A DNA stretch of 64,000 nucleotides from Pontederia crassipes (GCA_030549335.1 CM060198.1:62537378-62601377), one strand, 5' to 3'. Numbered from the stretch's first letter, positions 34,433 to 47,388 are shown. Notes: generated by a model not told the origin, from the sequence alone. Numbers and translations are program-made.

Positions 34433-37400
34433 GAAGCTCATATTTCTTGATAAAGTAAGCACCGAATTTGGTGCATCCCTATTTTGGATCGATTTTTGAG
34501 TGATGATGTTTGAACGAGGGTATATAAATGTTGCCAAATTAATATTTTATTTATTAAGAAATGGAACTTAAATTAGTGATAAAAAAGTATCCTATATCTT
34601 TTGGGTGATTTTTTCAATTGCTTATTTTTTTTTCTTGGAATGATTTTTTGGTCTTACATTTTACGTATTTTAGTATCGTAATATTACAGAAGTTAACATA
34701 TTATAAATCGATAGTAAATTATCAATCGCGGGTTCTATGTTTTAATATCACATGGTTTTACATAAAATGTATATTAATTGAATAATCTTATATATATATA
34801 TTAAAATCATTCAAATAAAAATGAAAAAGTAAATATATTACATAAGCTTAATTGATTATATATGTCTCTTGCTCCTCATAAGATCTTTTGAATTTCAATA
34901 TTGCATAATTTTTTTCGAAGAAAAAAAAATCTGAACTTTGAATCTCAGGTAGAGTTAATTATTTTGGCTTACGGTCGACCAGACCACTTTTTATTGTAAA
35001 TATTTAATCCAATAACTATGTACAACGATCAAGTCCTGATATTTATCTCTTTTTTTTTTCTACTCGAAGATGAGTTATTGTAAAATTGTGGGACCAAATC
35101 TCACGATAGATAAAGGTTGACGAATTCTTATAACCTTATTCTGGTTTCAATTGATCCAATTAATTATCCATGTGGGATTCACGTTTGGATGCCATAATGG
35201 AAGGTGCTCTTTTAATATCTTCTAATTTGATATGATTTGTTATGATCAATACATAATTTGTTATTTTCATTAAAATGTGACCTTTTTGGTACTATTATCA
35301 CACAAAACATTAACCATCTATGCATTATGTGATACAAATTACACGAATTTGTTCCATGGTTGCAAATAAGTTAGGGCCTAGCTCCGGGAGCAGGCTCTCC
35401 TCGGCCTCACCTGTACACTATTGAGAAACTACTTGAGCATATGACTTTTTAGCCTCTTTTGTAAGAATCCGAGCGTTTTTTTTTTCAGAAGAAAATCCAC
35501 CGGGCGATTTCTTTTGAGAAGAAAATCCACCTTGTGCACTACTTCAATATTGGGTCATCTAGGGTTTTTACCATAGATGAGCAGTTTCCTTATTTTTTTT
35601 TTTTAAAAAAGTTAGGGGCTAAATTAGCGATGTAGATGATCGGATCATGTCAAACCGATCGATATTCCATCAATACTGAAACTCGAGTTCGATGGACTAG
35701 AACCCAATCTTGATCCTTTCATCCATCGGCATTAAATTCAAGTTACTAGAACACAAACCAAGCGGCATCATTATCCGGATCGAGTTTTTCAAACTCAGTT
35801 CAGATTCATGCAACCCTAGCCGAATTTCTCAAAACCCGAGTCGATATTGTTGGACTCGGGTCGAGTTTTGTAGTTTGTCCGAAGTCGTGTTTTTTATACG
35901 ACCTTCTATTCTTTTTCAATACAATTAGCAATGCATTTTTATCCGCAATTAATTCTTAAAGTGCACTAGCACCATATTAGGACAAAAGTCTTACGGTCTA
36001 TATTGACAAAAATCATATATATGGATCCCCTACGTCTATGAATTAGTTTGTGAACTTTGCCTCATCTCGTGATGCCACATTGGATTGTGTGTGAACTATC
36101 TCTGAGATTCACATTAATGTAGGAGCTTCGAGTTGGTCCGTTCTTTAGCAATTTACACATCTCAATTTACGTGCGCACGAGAAGAGGAAGAGGGTGGCTT
36201 TGTGCAGAATCAAAATTCTTGTGTGCAGGAGAATCTTAGCCCATTTAGGGCATATTTATAGACCTTTAGGTGAAGTTCGATTCCAATTGAATTCCTTCAC
36301 AATTTTGAACTAATTTTTTTTTATCTTTTTAACTTAATTACCTTCTCATAATAGCCCAAAATTATTAAATTATAAATTTAATATTTAATCTCCATCTTAA
36401 TTCTCAATCTCACTCAAATTAACCCCTTTATCTCTTATTTTCAATCCATAATTTATTTCAATCGAACTATATTTTTATTTTAGCACTTTATTTATTCTTT
36501 TTCTCTAATTTGTGAGATTAATTAATATAATAATATTTTATCATCTATTTTTAAGAATAAAATAATAAATAATAGTATTTTATTAGCTGAAATATTTTCA
36601 AATCCTAAACAATTTTATTTGAGAGTACTTTATCCAATAAACTTATCTTTGAGTCTCAATTCAAATTCAAAGTTTTAATTTTAATTTAATTACAATTCGT
36701 ACTTTTAATAAGATTTATCTTTTCTTGTTTTCATTTCTAGTTGCACTTCAAACTCTCCTTTTTATTCTTATTCAATTAGCAAATTCTTTTTATTACCCTT
36801 GTTAAAATTCAGATATACCCTCAATGACATTTGGCAATAGAATAAATTAATTTTCTTTTCTCCTGTTTTAAATTGTTCCAAAGTAAAAATTAGATTGCAA
36901 AAAGAAGTAACATATCTTTTATTGTGAGAGTTAGATAAACTTATTTTTTGAGTATGAAAACGATGTGATTGAGAATTCTTTTGTAAAGAGATATCACATT
37001 TTCTCTTGAGCAAAAGAAAATGTATTTAGCGTAAGCATTATCTTGTGGTGGATAGTGAATGATAATTTCAATGTGTAAGAAACTGTGGCTTATTTGATAA
37101 AAAATAGTTGATAAGTTGATGCGCTAATAAATAATTTTAATGGCTAAATTGATTTTAAAAATAAATAATTATGTGTTAATAAAAAAATTATAAATTATTA
37201 TTTTAGTTAAATAATTAAAAAATTTAATATTATAATAAAATAATATGTGAAAAAAGTTATATATTTTCTAAAGAGTAAATCGTCCAAACTGATCAGCTTT
37301 TTCTTCTCATACAATATAAGTTGAGTCTCCCAATTTATTTATTTTTTTTACTTATAAGCTGGTAAAATAAGTACCGCTCATAAGTCATTTTGACTCATTT

Positions 37401-38074
37401 ATAAGTTTAGTCAAGCACGTAGCTAAACTTAATCAACAAATTATCTTAATTGCATTCTCCATCTACATGTCAATGGTCACATGAAATGCTGAGCAATGGC
37501 TTTTCTTTTTTTTTTTTTTTTTTTTTGTTTCCATCGATAACCACAGAGGATTTGAAATTAATTATTATAGATATCAAGATTTGAAATTATTATCTTTCGT
37601 CCATTTTGAAATTAATTAATTTTGCTAGGTACAGAAACAGTTGGAGAACAAGGCGAGATATAGTATTGCAGTTCCAGAAAGAGTTTTGTAAGGTTTATTT
37701 AAACCGTCACAAATGTGATATATGCAAAATATGTGCTTAGTAGGAAGAACTATTGGTCCGAGTGGTCTTTTCGTGCAAGGTTCGTTTAGTCAGTCGGATT
37801 AATGACTTGGAATTTGAATGTTGCCATATGCTTTGTTTTTTAAGTTGCAATCCGATGGAGGACGTGCGAGGTGGTGATTGATTAGAACACACTCATCAAA
37901 GTTTTTTAAGTCTAAACTGCCTTGTCGGAGCTAATACAACTTCATCAAAGTTTATCCTTTCATTTCCCCCTGAAACATGAGTCATGTGTTAATGAGCATG
38001 AAAAGGAGTTTGTACTAATGTGTGCAAGTTTGTACTAATGAGCATGACAAAGAGTATTTAATAATATTTCTGCT
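34433..38074. other. Gene-free AT-rich intergenic region
   Basis: No credible coding sequence on either strand. Noted details: a duplicated GAAGAAAATCCACC near 35487-35530; TCGAGTTCGA-type words at 35640-35880; a long T run at 37501-37526; and a segment at 37085-37440 beginning TGTGGCTTATTTGATAA that could be an old repeat without definable ends. Confidence 0.45.
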
Positions 38075-38096
38075 AAGATGGCTATATAAAGACAAA

Positions 38097-38140
38097 CAAA
38101 CAAACAACAACAAAGCCTTATCCCACTAGGTGGGGTCGGC
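38097..38140 (-). mobile_element. 44-bp RTE LINE 3'-tail insertion with 22-bp target duplication
   Basis: A 44-bp segment, on minus GCCGACCCCACCTAGTGGGA.. ending in (TTG) and TTTG units, is the extreme 3' end of the RTE family seen at 27258. It is flanked by perfect 22-bp direct repeats at 38075-38096 and 38141-38162 (starting AAGATGGCTATATAAAG). This is a severely 5'-truncated LINE insertion, or a SINE fragment using the same tail. The insert carries the small hairpin CCCAC-CTA-GTGGG. Confidence 0.9.
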
Positions 38141-38162
38141 AAGATGGCTATATAAAGACAAA

Positions 38163-39336
38163 TTAGACAATCCAAATTTCGTAAATACATAGTTGGATTA
38201 GCATAGCTAATGTCATGTAGAAACTTGAATATAAAAAGAACAAAGATAAAAAGTAGATACTGTACAAAATAAAGAGCCCTGCATTATGGTGTATACAGTT
38301 CTAGTTCCATGATCAGCAAGATTGATTGATTAGGTAGCATTTAGGTTGTCATAGTTAGATTAGCATAGCTGATGTCAACTAGAAACCAGATTAAAAAGAA
38401 CAAAGGTGAAGGGAAGATACTGTATAAATAAAGAGCCCTGCAATATGGTGTATGCAGTTCTGCTTCCATGGCCAGCAAGGTTGATTTATTAAGTAGCATT
38501 TGGATTACGTCTGTAAGCATTCTAAAGTCCACATAAACAATAAGATTCATCCATTCTTCCACGTTAGCACATAAGTTATGATTTTTTTTTGTCTTATAAA
38601 CAAACTAATCAAATAGATCCAAAAGAGCCATTGCACAATCAATATTATATATGATGAATAGATTAAGTCTGGATCACCTTGTTCATTTTTGACAATTAAA
38701 GGTCACACCGTGAACAGTTTATTGTGACATGGAAGGATTACATGACTGAGGAAAAAAAACTCGATGAGAATATAGACCATCTTCTTTTAAGGATTTTGCA
38801 CACCTCGTATGATTTCACCTTCAATTTGTTTCTACAAGAGCAAAGCGGACTCCATATCCAGGATAATATGTAGAGGATGGTCAGAACTACCACATTGCAT
38901 ACACTGAATAGTTGCAGAGATTGACATGCTTTCTGGGAAATACGAAAGATGCACCGAGTCCTGAGCTGATTCCAAGTGCTCTTGTGACCAAGAGAATAGA
39001 AGAACAAAACCCCACCTTGCCGTATAGCATCTGATCAGGACCTAGATAATGAACTACAATATTAGCAACACAACTCATAACAACTAGATCTTGCCAAATG
39101 GCAAAGCTATATTACGTTCATCTCCATTCTCTGTTTTGTTTAAGCTTCACAATTAGTTCACGCCCCTATTTCAGACCAAGAACAGGGTATACAAGTATAT
39201 ATTCCTAGTACGGGACCTTCTCTTAATCATAATTGCCATTTCCTCATCATTGTTAAAGGCATTACAAACTATTCAAATGCAGAAGATTACTTCCCATAAA
39301 TGTGTAGTTTTTTTGAGGGGGCTAGAGGTAGGTAGT
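38163..39336. other. Intergenic region with an old ~160-bp direct repeat
   Basis: Segments at about 38188-38342 and 38349-38512 are similar: both carry TTGGATTAGCATAGCT or TTAGATTAGCATAGCT, then AAAGAGCCCTGCA and ATGGTGTAT, then a CAGCAAG(A/G)TTGATT end. The minus strand at 38730-39080 has open but unrecognised short frames. No gene is supported. Confidence 0.5.
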
Positions 39337-39978
39337 TGTTGGTTTTCTTGCCTATGCGAGTCGAAATAGGAGTCTCACAAAGAGTAGAAAAAAAAAGAAA
39401 AACCTGTTCGCATGAAGACGAATCCGAGGTAGAGAAGAAAATCTTATTGGCGTGAAATCAATACGAGACGAAGAAGATTTCGAATTCAAGGAGAGCTCAT
39501 CATGTATTGAAGACATACAGCCACCGAGAGAGAGAAAAAAAGAAGAGAGAGAAGAAAATTTCGGGGTTCGATTCAGAAACGAGTTCTTTATTCGTTTTCA
39601 ACGAAACTTCAGATATTATTTTTCAATAGCCTTCTCATTTATTCCTCATATTCCGGTGAGGTCATTCTGACTTATTCTCAATTTTAAGAGACATTTATTC
39701 TGTGACATCCAAGATTAATTCTTAAAATTATTATTATATTTCTCTGTGTAGTTCAGAGAAGATATTTTGTAGCATACTATTATTTTATGTATGAAGAATT
39801 GCTCATTGCTCCATTGATTTTTCCTATCACGTTGAGAGGTTTTTCACGTTAATCATTTGCGTCTTTGGTTTGATTTAATTTTTTTATATTATTGTCATCA
39901 TTCCATTATTATTGTATCCATTAAAAGGGAAAAAGGAGATAATTTCGCAACTATCAGTTCAACCTTTTTTTTCCAACA
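39337..39978 (+). repeat. 5' LTR of the outer Copia element
   Basis: 642 bp, compared with 681 bp for the 3' copy. Relative to the 3' LTR it lacks about 46 bp after GTATTGAAG (near 39510), the part that in the 3' copy contains CTATAAAAGG, the likely TATA box. Point differences are scattered throughout, so the insertion is not very recent. Confidence 0.93.
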
Positions 39979-42864
39979 GTGATATCAGAGCAGTAAGTGC
40001 ACATTATAATGAAGGACAATAATGCCCCCGGTCGGATGTCTGTGCTCACAGGAATAAATTATTCTATTTGGAAGCATCGGATGAAGGACTACTTAAATTG
40101 CAGAGACCTTTATGATCCAATCGAATGTGATGCTCTAAAGTCCGAGGATATAGATGTTAAGAAGTGGGAGAGGATAAAGACCAAGACAATCGCACAAATC
40201 CGACAATGGGTCGACGCAATGTGTTTCATCATATCGCAAATATTGATGAACCCGACGAAGTGTGAAAAAAATTGCAAGAAATGTATGAGCGCAAATCGTC
40301 ACAGAATAAGGTGCTATTTATGAAGAAACTTGTTAACCTGAAGTACAAGGATGGTCATTCTGTTGCAGATCATCTTGGCAGTTTTCAAGAATTAATTAAC
40401 AAGTTGTCATCAGTGAAGATTGTGAAGATGAGATCCAAGCACTACTACTGTTTAGTTCTTTACTTGATAGTTGGGAAACGCTCGTTATCTCTTTGAACAA
40501 CTCTGCTCTAGGTGGACAATTATCTTTAGAAACTATCAAGGATAGTTTATTCAATGAAGAAACGAGAAGGTAAGAGTAGAATCTCAATAATAAATCAGAG
40601 GCATTCATCGTGGGAGAAATAAATAGAGAAACTCTCATAGTTATGATAGATCAAAATCAAGAAACAAGTCGAAGTCTAGAAAAGAAGTCACATATTATTA
40701 TTATGGCAAGTCAGGACACTTCAAGGAGTGCAGAAAATTAAAGCGTGATTAGTCACATGAAGGGTCTGAAGATGCTGAAAAAGACAAGAAGGGCAGTGAT
40801 AGAAATAACATTGCGGTGGCTATAGTAGATGATGTATACTTTCTTATTCAATAAGAGGAAGAAGATGGTATCAATGTTGTGAGTCAAGATTCAGTTTGGA
40901 TCTTAGACACTGTAGCTTTGTTTCATGTTACCCCTCACAGAGATGTATTCTCAACATATAAAGAGTGAGCATTCGGGTCAGTAAAGATGAGAAATAAGTC
41001 GGAATCCCAAATTGCTGACGTTGGTGACATTCAGTTGAAAACTAACACAAGGTGTAATATTGTTCTAAAAGATGTGAGACATGTACCAGAGATCCGTCTC
41101 AACCTAATTTCAGTTGGAAAATTAGATGACGACGACTATGAGAACAACTTCAAAGGGGGTGGAAACTCAAGCGAGATTCACTCCTATTGACGAAAAAAAT
41201 AAAGATGGTACACTCTATAAGGCTAAAGCACAACACTGCACCGAGAAGATAAACATGACTCAAGAGATGTCATCCTCTGAGTTATGGCAGAAGCGGCTTG
41301 GTCACATAGATGAGAAATGACTTTAGATATTAACTCAACAAAATATTTTACTAGGTATGAAAGACACTTCACTTGACGTATGTGTTTATTGCTTAGCTGG
41401 TAAACAGACTAGAGTTACATTTAATAGAACTTCTTCATTCAGAAGTTTGCACGTACTTGATTTGGTGCATACTGATGTCTGCTATATGAAGGATAAAACT
41501 CTAGGTGGTGCTCTTTATTTTGTTACATTTATTGATGACCATTCTAGAAGAGTCTGCGCTTTTCCTATAGCACACAAAAATCAAGTGTTGGCAGAGTTCG
41601 AGAAGTTTGATGCCAAAGTCGAAAGAGAAACTGACAAGAAGCTCAAGTGTATTCAGGCAAACAATGGCGGAGAATACAGAGGTCCGTTTGAAGAATACTG
41701 CAACACCTATGGCATCAAACTTGAGAAGTCAGTTCCCAAGACTCCTCATCAAAATAGTGCTGCTGAGAGAATGAGCAGAACAATCGAGGAACGTGTCAGA
41801 TGTATGCTTCTACATGCCAAGCTATCGAAGAAATTCTGAGGTAAAGCAATGATGACTACAGTTGAACTGATCGACCTCACCATCAGTACCTCTGGATGGT
41901 GACATATCTCTGAAAGTCTGGTCAGGGAAGGATATTTCATATAAGCATCTCAAAGCGTTCGACTACAAAACCTTTGTTCACATCCCCAGTGATCAGCGAT
42001 CAAAACTTGACAACAAATGGAAAGAATGTATCTTCCTCGAATATGGAGGTGAAGAATTCAGTTAGGATCCTATTAATAGGAAGGTTATCAAAAGCAGAGA
42101 TGTTATATTCATGGAACACCAAACAATTGATGATCTGTCGAAGGACAAAGAACCAACTATATTCACTGATTATCTAGCTTAACCGAGTTCAGTTAATGCA
42201 CCGATAGAAGATGATATTTCTTCAGAAGCTGATCGTATAATTCAGATATAATTTTGGATAGTCAAGACAATGATGATGAGCCACATGTCGAGCATAATGC
42301 ACCTGTGCAAGCCTCAGTTAAGAAGATCGAACAGAAAAAGACAAGAGTCAAAATGCTACTCCCCGACTGAGTACGTATTATTAACTGAAGGGGGAGAACC
42401 AGTGTGTTATCAAGAAGTCTTGTCACATAAGCAAAAAGATGAGTGGGTGAAAGCCATGCGGGATGAGATGCAAGTGGGTGCTTCCTAAAGGGAAGAGGGA
42501 AGAGGGCACTCAAGAACAAGTGGGTGCTTCGACTGAAGAGTGAAGAGAATAATCCACACTCAAGATACAAGGCAAGGTTACTTGTCAAGGGGTTCAGTCA
42601 GAAGAAAGGAATTGATTTTAATGAGATATTCTCACCATTGGTCAAAATGTCATCAATTCAAGTGGTTCTTGAATTAGCTGCTATCAAGTACCTTGAAAAT
42701 TCAACAGTTAGACGTCAAGATAGTTTTTCTCCATGATGTCTTGGAAGAAGAAATTTACATGGAACAACCAGAGGATTTCCAAGAGAAAGGAAAAGAAAAT
42801 CTGGTGTGTAAATTGCAGAAAAATTTATATGGACTCAAACAGCGTCAGTGGTACAAGAAGTTTG

Positions 42865-44066
42865 TGTTGAGTCAAAGTTTCAATGACATATGAAATTATA
42901 TTTTGATGAAACAAACCTCGAAAGATTAAAATGCTGAAAAAATCCAAGAAAAAGAGATAACTTTATGCACAACTTTGATTACATAATTGATTATGAAATG
43001 ATTAGATTTTAGATGAATATTCATAGCAAATTTGTAGAGAATTCTGTTAGCTTTTCATGGACTTCAAAATCATTTAATTTGGATAACTGTGCAGAAAGTT
43101 ATGATCAAAAGAGTGCAGGTCGGTCAACCTATCGGTCGACGCAAAGAAGGACGGTCGATAGTCCGGTCGACCAAATGAAGATGCCGGTCGACCGATCTAG
43201 AACCGGTTGACGTCGAAACTATACTGGTCGACAGTCCGGTCGACCGATCAACTCAACGACTATAAATCAAAACTGCGAGACTGTACCGATCGATAGTCCG
43301 GTCGACCGACCAGCTGCGGTAACTGGAGAAATGACGCAACGGTCACATTGATCGATCGACCGGTCCAGAATTTTGGTCGATCGACCTCCGAGTCAAATGA
43401 ACAGTAATGGTCAAATTTAAAAGAGATATTTGTGGAATGATTTTTGAACGAATTTTTCATACATTGAAGGCTATAAAAGGAGTGCCAAAGGCAGAGGAAA
43501 AGACATAAATTCATTCATTGAAGAAAAATTTTAAGTTGTCAAAGAGAGATCATTTCTTGAAGTTTTCACTTTATAGCTTTCTCATTCTTTCTCTCTTTTT
43601 CTCTTGTGAGCCTAGCTTTGTAAAAGAGAGAAACATTATTGTTCAGCAAAATATAGAGAGCTCCTGTGTAAAAGAGGTTCTAAATCTTACCTCTTGAGCA
43701 AGAGAAATAGATTAACTGAGGAGAGGTTGACTTGCCTCTCGAAGCAAAGAAAAAGGTGGTTGTGTAAATGACTTTCTTCCTTGCCCCATTTGGAACAAAG
43801 GAAGTGATTAGTAGAATCTTCGGCAGTCTCAAGGTCGAGAAGCAGAGTGGGGACGTAGGTCAAGGTGTGGCCGAACCTCGTCAACAACAATCGTGTGTTT
43901 GCGTTTGATTTTCTCTCTCTCTTTCTTCCTCTAATATTGAATTTATGATCTGAATTATAAAGGATTTAAGAATCGATTTTGTGATTTCGCGATGATCTTT
44001 GTGAATCCGATATTTTTAATTGAACACCAACTCACTCCCCATCTTGGTGCCCTTTGGGATCTTACA
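42865..44066 (+). repeat. 5' LTR of the nested element, with GGTCGACC palindrome cluster
   Basis: 1,202 bp. Positions about 43115-43390 carry roughly a dozen GGTCGACCG / GGTCGATCG / CAGTCCGGTCGACC words, many palindromic. A TATA box CTATAAAAGG is at about 43472. The cluster lies upstream of it, where LTR enhancers usually sit. Conserved palindrome clusters are known in maize Sirevirus LTRs. Confidence 0.92.
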
Positions 44067-44247
44067 ATTGGTATCAGAGTCAAGTTTCTCTAGCTTTAAG
44101 ATTTGAAATATCTTTAGAGCTATGACATCAAGTGAATTTAGTTTTGCCAAAGGATAATCTATTAGTCGTCCTCCCCTTTTAAATGCATCAAATTTTGCAT
44201 ATTAGAAAATTAGAATTCAAGCATATATTTGTTCTATTAATATTGAC

Positions 44248-45429
44248 ATGTGGAAAATAGTTGAAAAAAGTTTTTATGTTCATGTAAAGTCACCTACGGA
44301 TTCTAAAGAAAAAGAAAATATTTTTTCAAAACTTGATTGGAAAGCGAAAAATATATTTGATTGTGCTTTGGATTCGACGGAGTTTAATCAGATTTCAAGT
44401 TGTGAATCTTCAACCAAGATTTGGGAGAAGCTCATCACCACTTATGAAGGAACCGACAAGGTTAAAGAATCTAGATTGAATATCTTAAACCATCAATATG
44501 ATTATTTCAAAATGCATGAAAATAAATCCATAAATGATATGGTAGCTCGGTTTAATGATATTTTGAATGACTTAGCCTCTTTGGACGAGCCAAAATTTAA
44601 CCCCCAAAAAGTGAAAAAGATTCTCAGGTCTCTCTCCTCCAAATGGCATACGAAGAGGACCGTAGTCGAAGAAAATTATTTGAACAAATTAGATTTTGAT
44701 GATCTTATTGGTTCGCTTCTAACCTATGAGATATCAATTCAAGAAGATCAAGAAGAAAAAGTCCCAAGAAGAAAACATTGGCATTGAAGGCAAATACAAT
44801 AGAAGAAGACTCAAGCGAAGAGGAAGTGGATGAGAAGAAACTCGTACTCTACATAAGAAAATTAGATAAGTATCTCAAGTTGGTTAAGAAGAAAGACAAG
44901 AACGAGAAGCCAACAAGACAATCATACAAGCACTACAAAGAAGAAAAATTCCAGAAAGGTAAAAAGAAAAAATATGAAGAGTCTAGTGAAACAAGTAGTT
45001 CATCAAGCTCTTCTAGTGATGAAGCATACATATGCTTGATGGCACGATGATGAGGTACTTTCTAACCATTCAAATTTAAATTATGACTCATCGAACTCTT
45101 CTGAAGAAGCTCTTTTTTTAGATGTGAATAAAAAACGCTCATCTCTTATAGAAAGATATTTCTCACTTAAAGAAGAAAATGAGAAGTTAATACATGAGAT
45201 TGAAAAATTAAAAGAAGAAAATGATATATGCCTTATGGAAAATGAAAAATTCAAAAATGAAATTAAAACTTTGGAAATTACACATGCATGTGAAATTGTA
45301 AAACTAGCATGTTCTTTAGACAAGGTAAAGAAGAAAAATGACCTTTTGAAGAATTCACAAAATAAGACTATTTCTCATGTAACGACAAATAATTTTAGGA
45401 ATCATTTTTTACATGAAAATTCTTATTAG
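44248..45429 (+). pseudogene. gag of the nested element, in three frame-shifted pieces
   Basis: Piece 1 (44248-44787) is the UBN2 gag domain: SKLDWKAKNIFDCALDSTEF, STKIWEKLITTYEGTDKVKE, FNPQKVKKILRSLSSKWHTK. Piece 2 (44778-45050) is lysine-rich with a polyserine run. Piece 3 (45124-45429) is a coiled coil (LKEENEKLIHEIEKLKEEN). Downstream, a CFTCGFHSHYTYQC knuckle near 45455-45495 and GPKKVWVPK near 45570 are readable past stop codons. The pieces line up as one ancestral gag with small indels. Confidence 0.85.
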
Positions 45430-45609
45430 AAATCCAAACATAGAAAATCACATCTCAAATGTTTTACATGCGGATTTCATAGCCATTATACATATCAATG
45501 TAAAATAAGAAAATCATTACAACATGACGATTTGGGTTCCGAAAAGAACATTATCTAACAAAATCGGACCCAAGAAAGTTTGGGTACCAAAAATTACTTG
45601 ATTTCTTTC

Positions 45610-46200
45610 CAAGTGTGCCTCACATGCAAAGTACGTATGGATTTGGAGATGTGAGGGCAGAAATGTTATGGTAAAAGTATCATCTATTTTTTATGTCACT
45701 CAAAAATTCAAAACTACAATTTTTTAAAAAAAAGGAGGAACATATAAATGAAAATTGATAATAGTAATAGGGGGAGCATGATTAAACTTTATTTTAATAT
45801 ATCATAGGCATCATTGCTGGATCAAAGTTTTATGACATATTTTGATTCTTAATACATCTTTGTTTTGACTTTCATAAATTAGTTTTTATTATAAAATAGC
45901 CATAAATTTTGGGGGAGTTGTCTTTCAAAACTTGCAATACTCTACATATTTATTATATGACAAAAATGGAAAAAAATAATTTTTGATTAAGAGGGAGTTA
46001 CATATGGTTTCTTATGTATACTTCATTTACAAGTGACTTTTTGATGAAACAAAAAGGGGGAGAGATATAGGAGAAATATGACCTGAATATATTTTATATG
46101 AATATCTCACATTGTGAGGAAAGTTGAGTATCATGGGGAGTAAAATTGTTTTACAAAGATTTTATATTTCTCGATTTGTCTTCATCAAAAAGGGGGAGAT
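45610..46200 (+). other. Non-coding interior of the nested element up to its polypurine tract
   Basis: Where pol should be there is only about 600 bp of AT-rich sequence with several GGGGGAG runs (45768, 45910, 46048, 46190). These look like repeated polypurine-tract-like sequences. No reverse transcriptase or integrase motif is present. Confidence 0.7.
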
Positions 46201-47388
46201 TGTTGAGTCAAAATTTCACATATGAAATTATATTTTGATGAAACAAACATCGAAATATTAAAATGCTGAAAAAGTCCAAAAAAAGAGATAACTTTATGCA
46301 CAACTTTGATTACATAATTGAATATGAAATAATTAGATTTTAGATGAATATTCATAGAAAATTTGTAGAGAATTATGTTAGCTTTTCATGGACTCTAAAA
46401 TCATCTCATTTGAATAACTGTGCAGAAAGTTATGATCAAAAGAGTACAGATCGGTCAACTTGCCAGTCGACGCAAAGAAGGCCGGTCGACAGTCCGATCG
46501 ACCGATCTAGAATCGGTTGACGTCGAAACTATACTTGTCGACAGTCCGGTCGAAGCACCGGTCGATCGATCAGCTCAACGACTATAAATCAAAACTGTGA
46601 GACTGTACCAGTCGATAGTTCGGTCGATCGATCAACTGCGGTAACTGAAGAAATGGCGCAATGGTCACATAGACCGGTCGACCGGTCCAGAATTTCGGTC
46701 GATCGGCCTTCGAATCAAATGAACAGTAATGGTCAAATTTGAAGGAGGAATTTGTGGAATGATTTTTGGACGAATTTTTCACACATTGAAGACTATAAAA
46801 GGAATGTCAAAGCCAGAGGAAAAGACACACATTCATTTATTAAAGAAAAACTTCAAGTTGTCAAAGAGAGATTATTTCTTAAAGTTTTCACTTTATAGCT
46901 TTCTCATTCTTTCTCTCTTCTTCTCTTGTGAGCCTAGCTTTGTGAAAGAGAGAAACACTATTGTTCAGAAAAATAAAAAGAGCTCCTGTGTAAAAGAAGT
47001 TATAAATCTTACCTCTTGAACAAGAGAAATAGATTAGCCGAGGAGAGGTTGTCTTGCCTCTCGAAGCAAAGAAAAAAGGTGGTTGTGTAAAGGGCTTTCT
47101 TCCTTGCCCCATTTGGAACAAAGGAAGTGATTAGTGGAATCTCCGGCAGTCTCAAAGTCGAGAAGCCAGAGTAGGGACGTAGGTCAAGGTGTGGCTGAAC
47201 CTCGTCAACAACAATCGTGTGTTTGTATTTGATTTTCTCTCTCTCTCTCCCTCTAATATTAAATTTATGATATGAATTATAAAGGATTTAAGATTCGGTT
47301 TTGTGCTTCCGCGACGGTCTTTGTAAATCCGATATTTTCAATTGAACACCAATTGACCCCCCCCCCTGGTGCCCTTTGGAATCCTACA
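46201..47388 (+). repeat. 3' LTR of the nested element
   Basis: 1,188 bp, aligned to 42865-44066 over its full length with scattered substitutions and small indels. The palindrome cluster is at about 46445-46710 and lacks a ~25-bp segment present in the 5' copy. A TATA box CTATAAAAGG is at about 46793. A run of nine or more C residues near 47357 is unique to this copy. Confidence 0.92.

Larger units (their letters stand above)
42865..47388 (+). mobile_element. Nested Sirevirus-like Copia element, gag-only (non-autonomous)
   Basis: LTRs at 42865-44066 and 46201-47388 both begin TGTTGAGTCAAA and end in TACA. The 5-bp target duplication GTTTG is perfect (42860-42864 and 47389-47393). The primer-binding site TTGGTATCAGAGTC starts at 44068, and the polypurine tract AAAAAGGGGGAG lies just before the right LTR. 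The 2.1-kb interior holds only gag-like coding and non-coding sequence; protease, integrase, RT and RNase H are absent. The gag has the UBN2-type fold and a late coiled coil, and the remnant GPKKVWVPK at its end is the usual Sirevirus gag-pol border. It must have relied on enzymes from another element. Confidence 0.93.

Noticed and set aside
38738-39078. Short minus-strand frames that look loosely protein-like
   Set aside because: No motif, splice pattern or family resemblance could be established.
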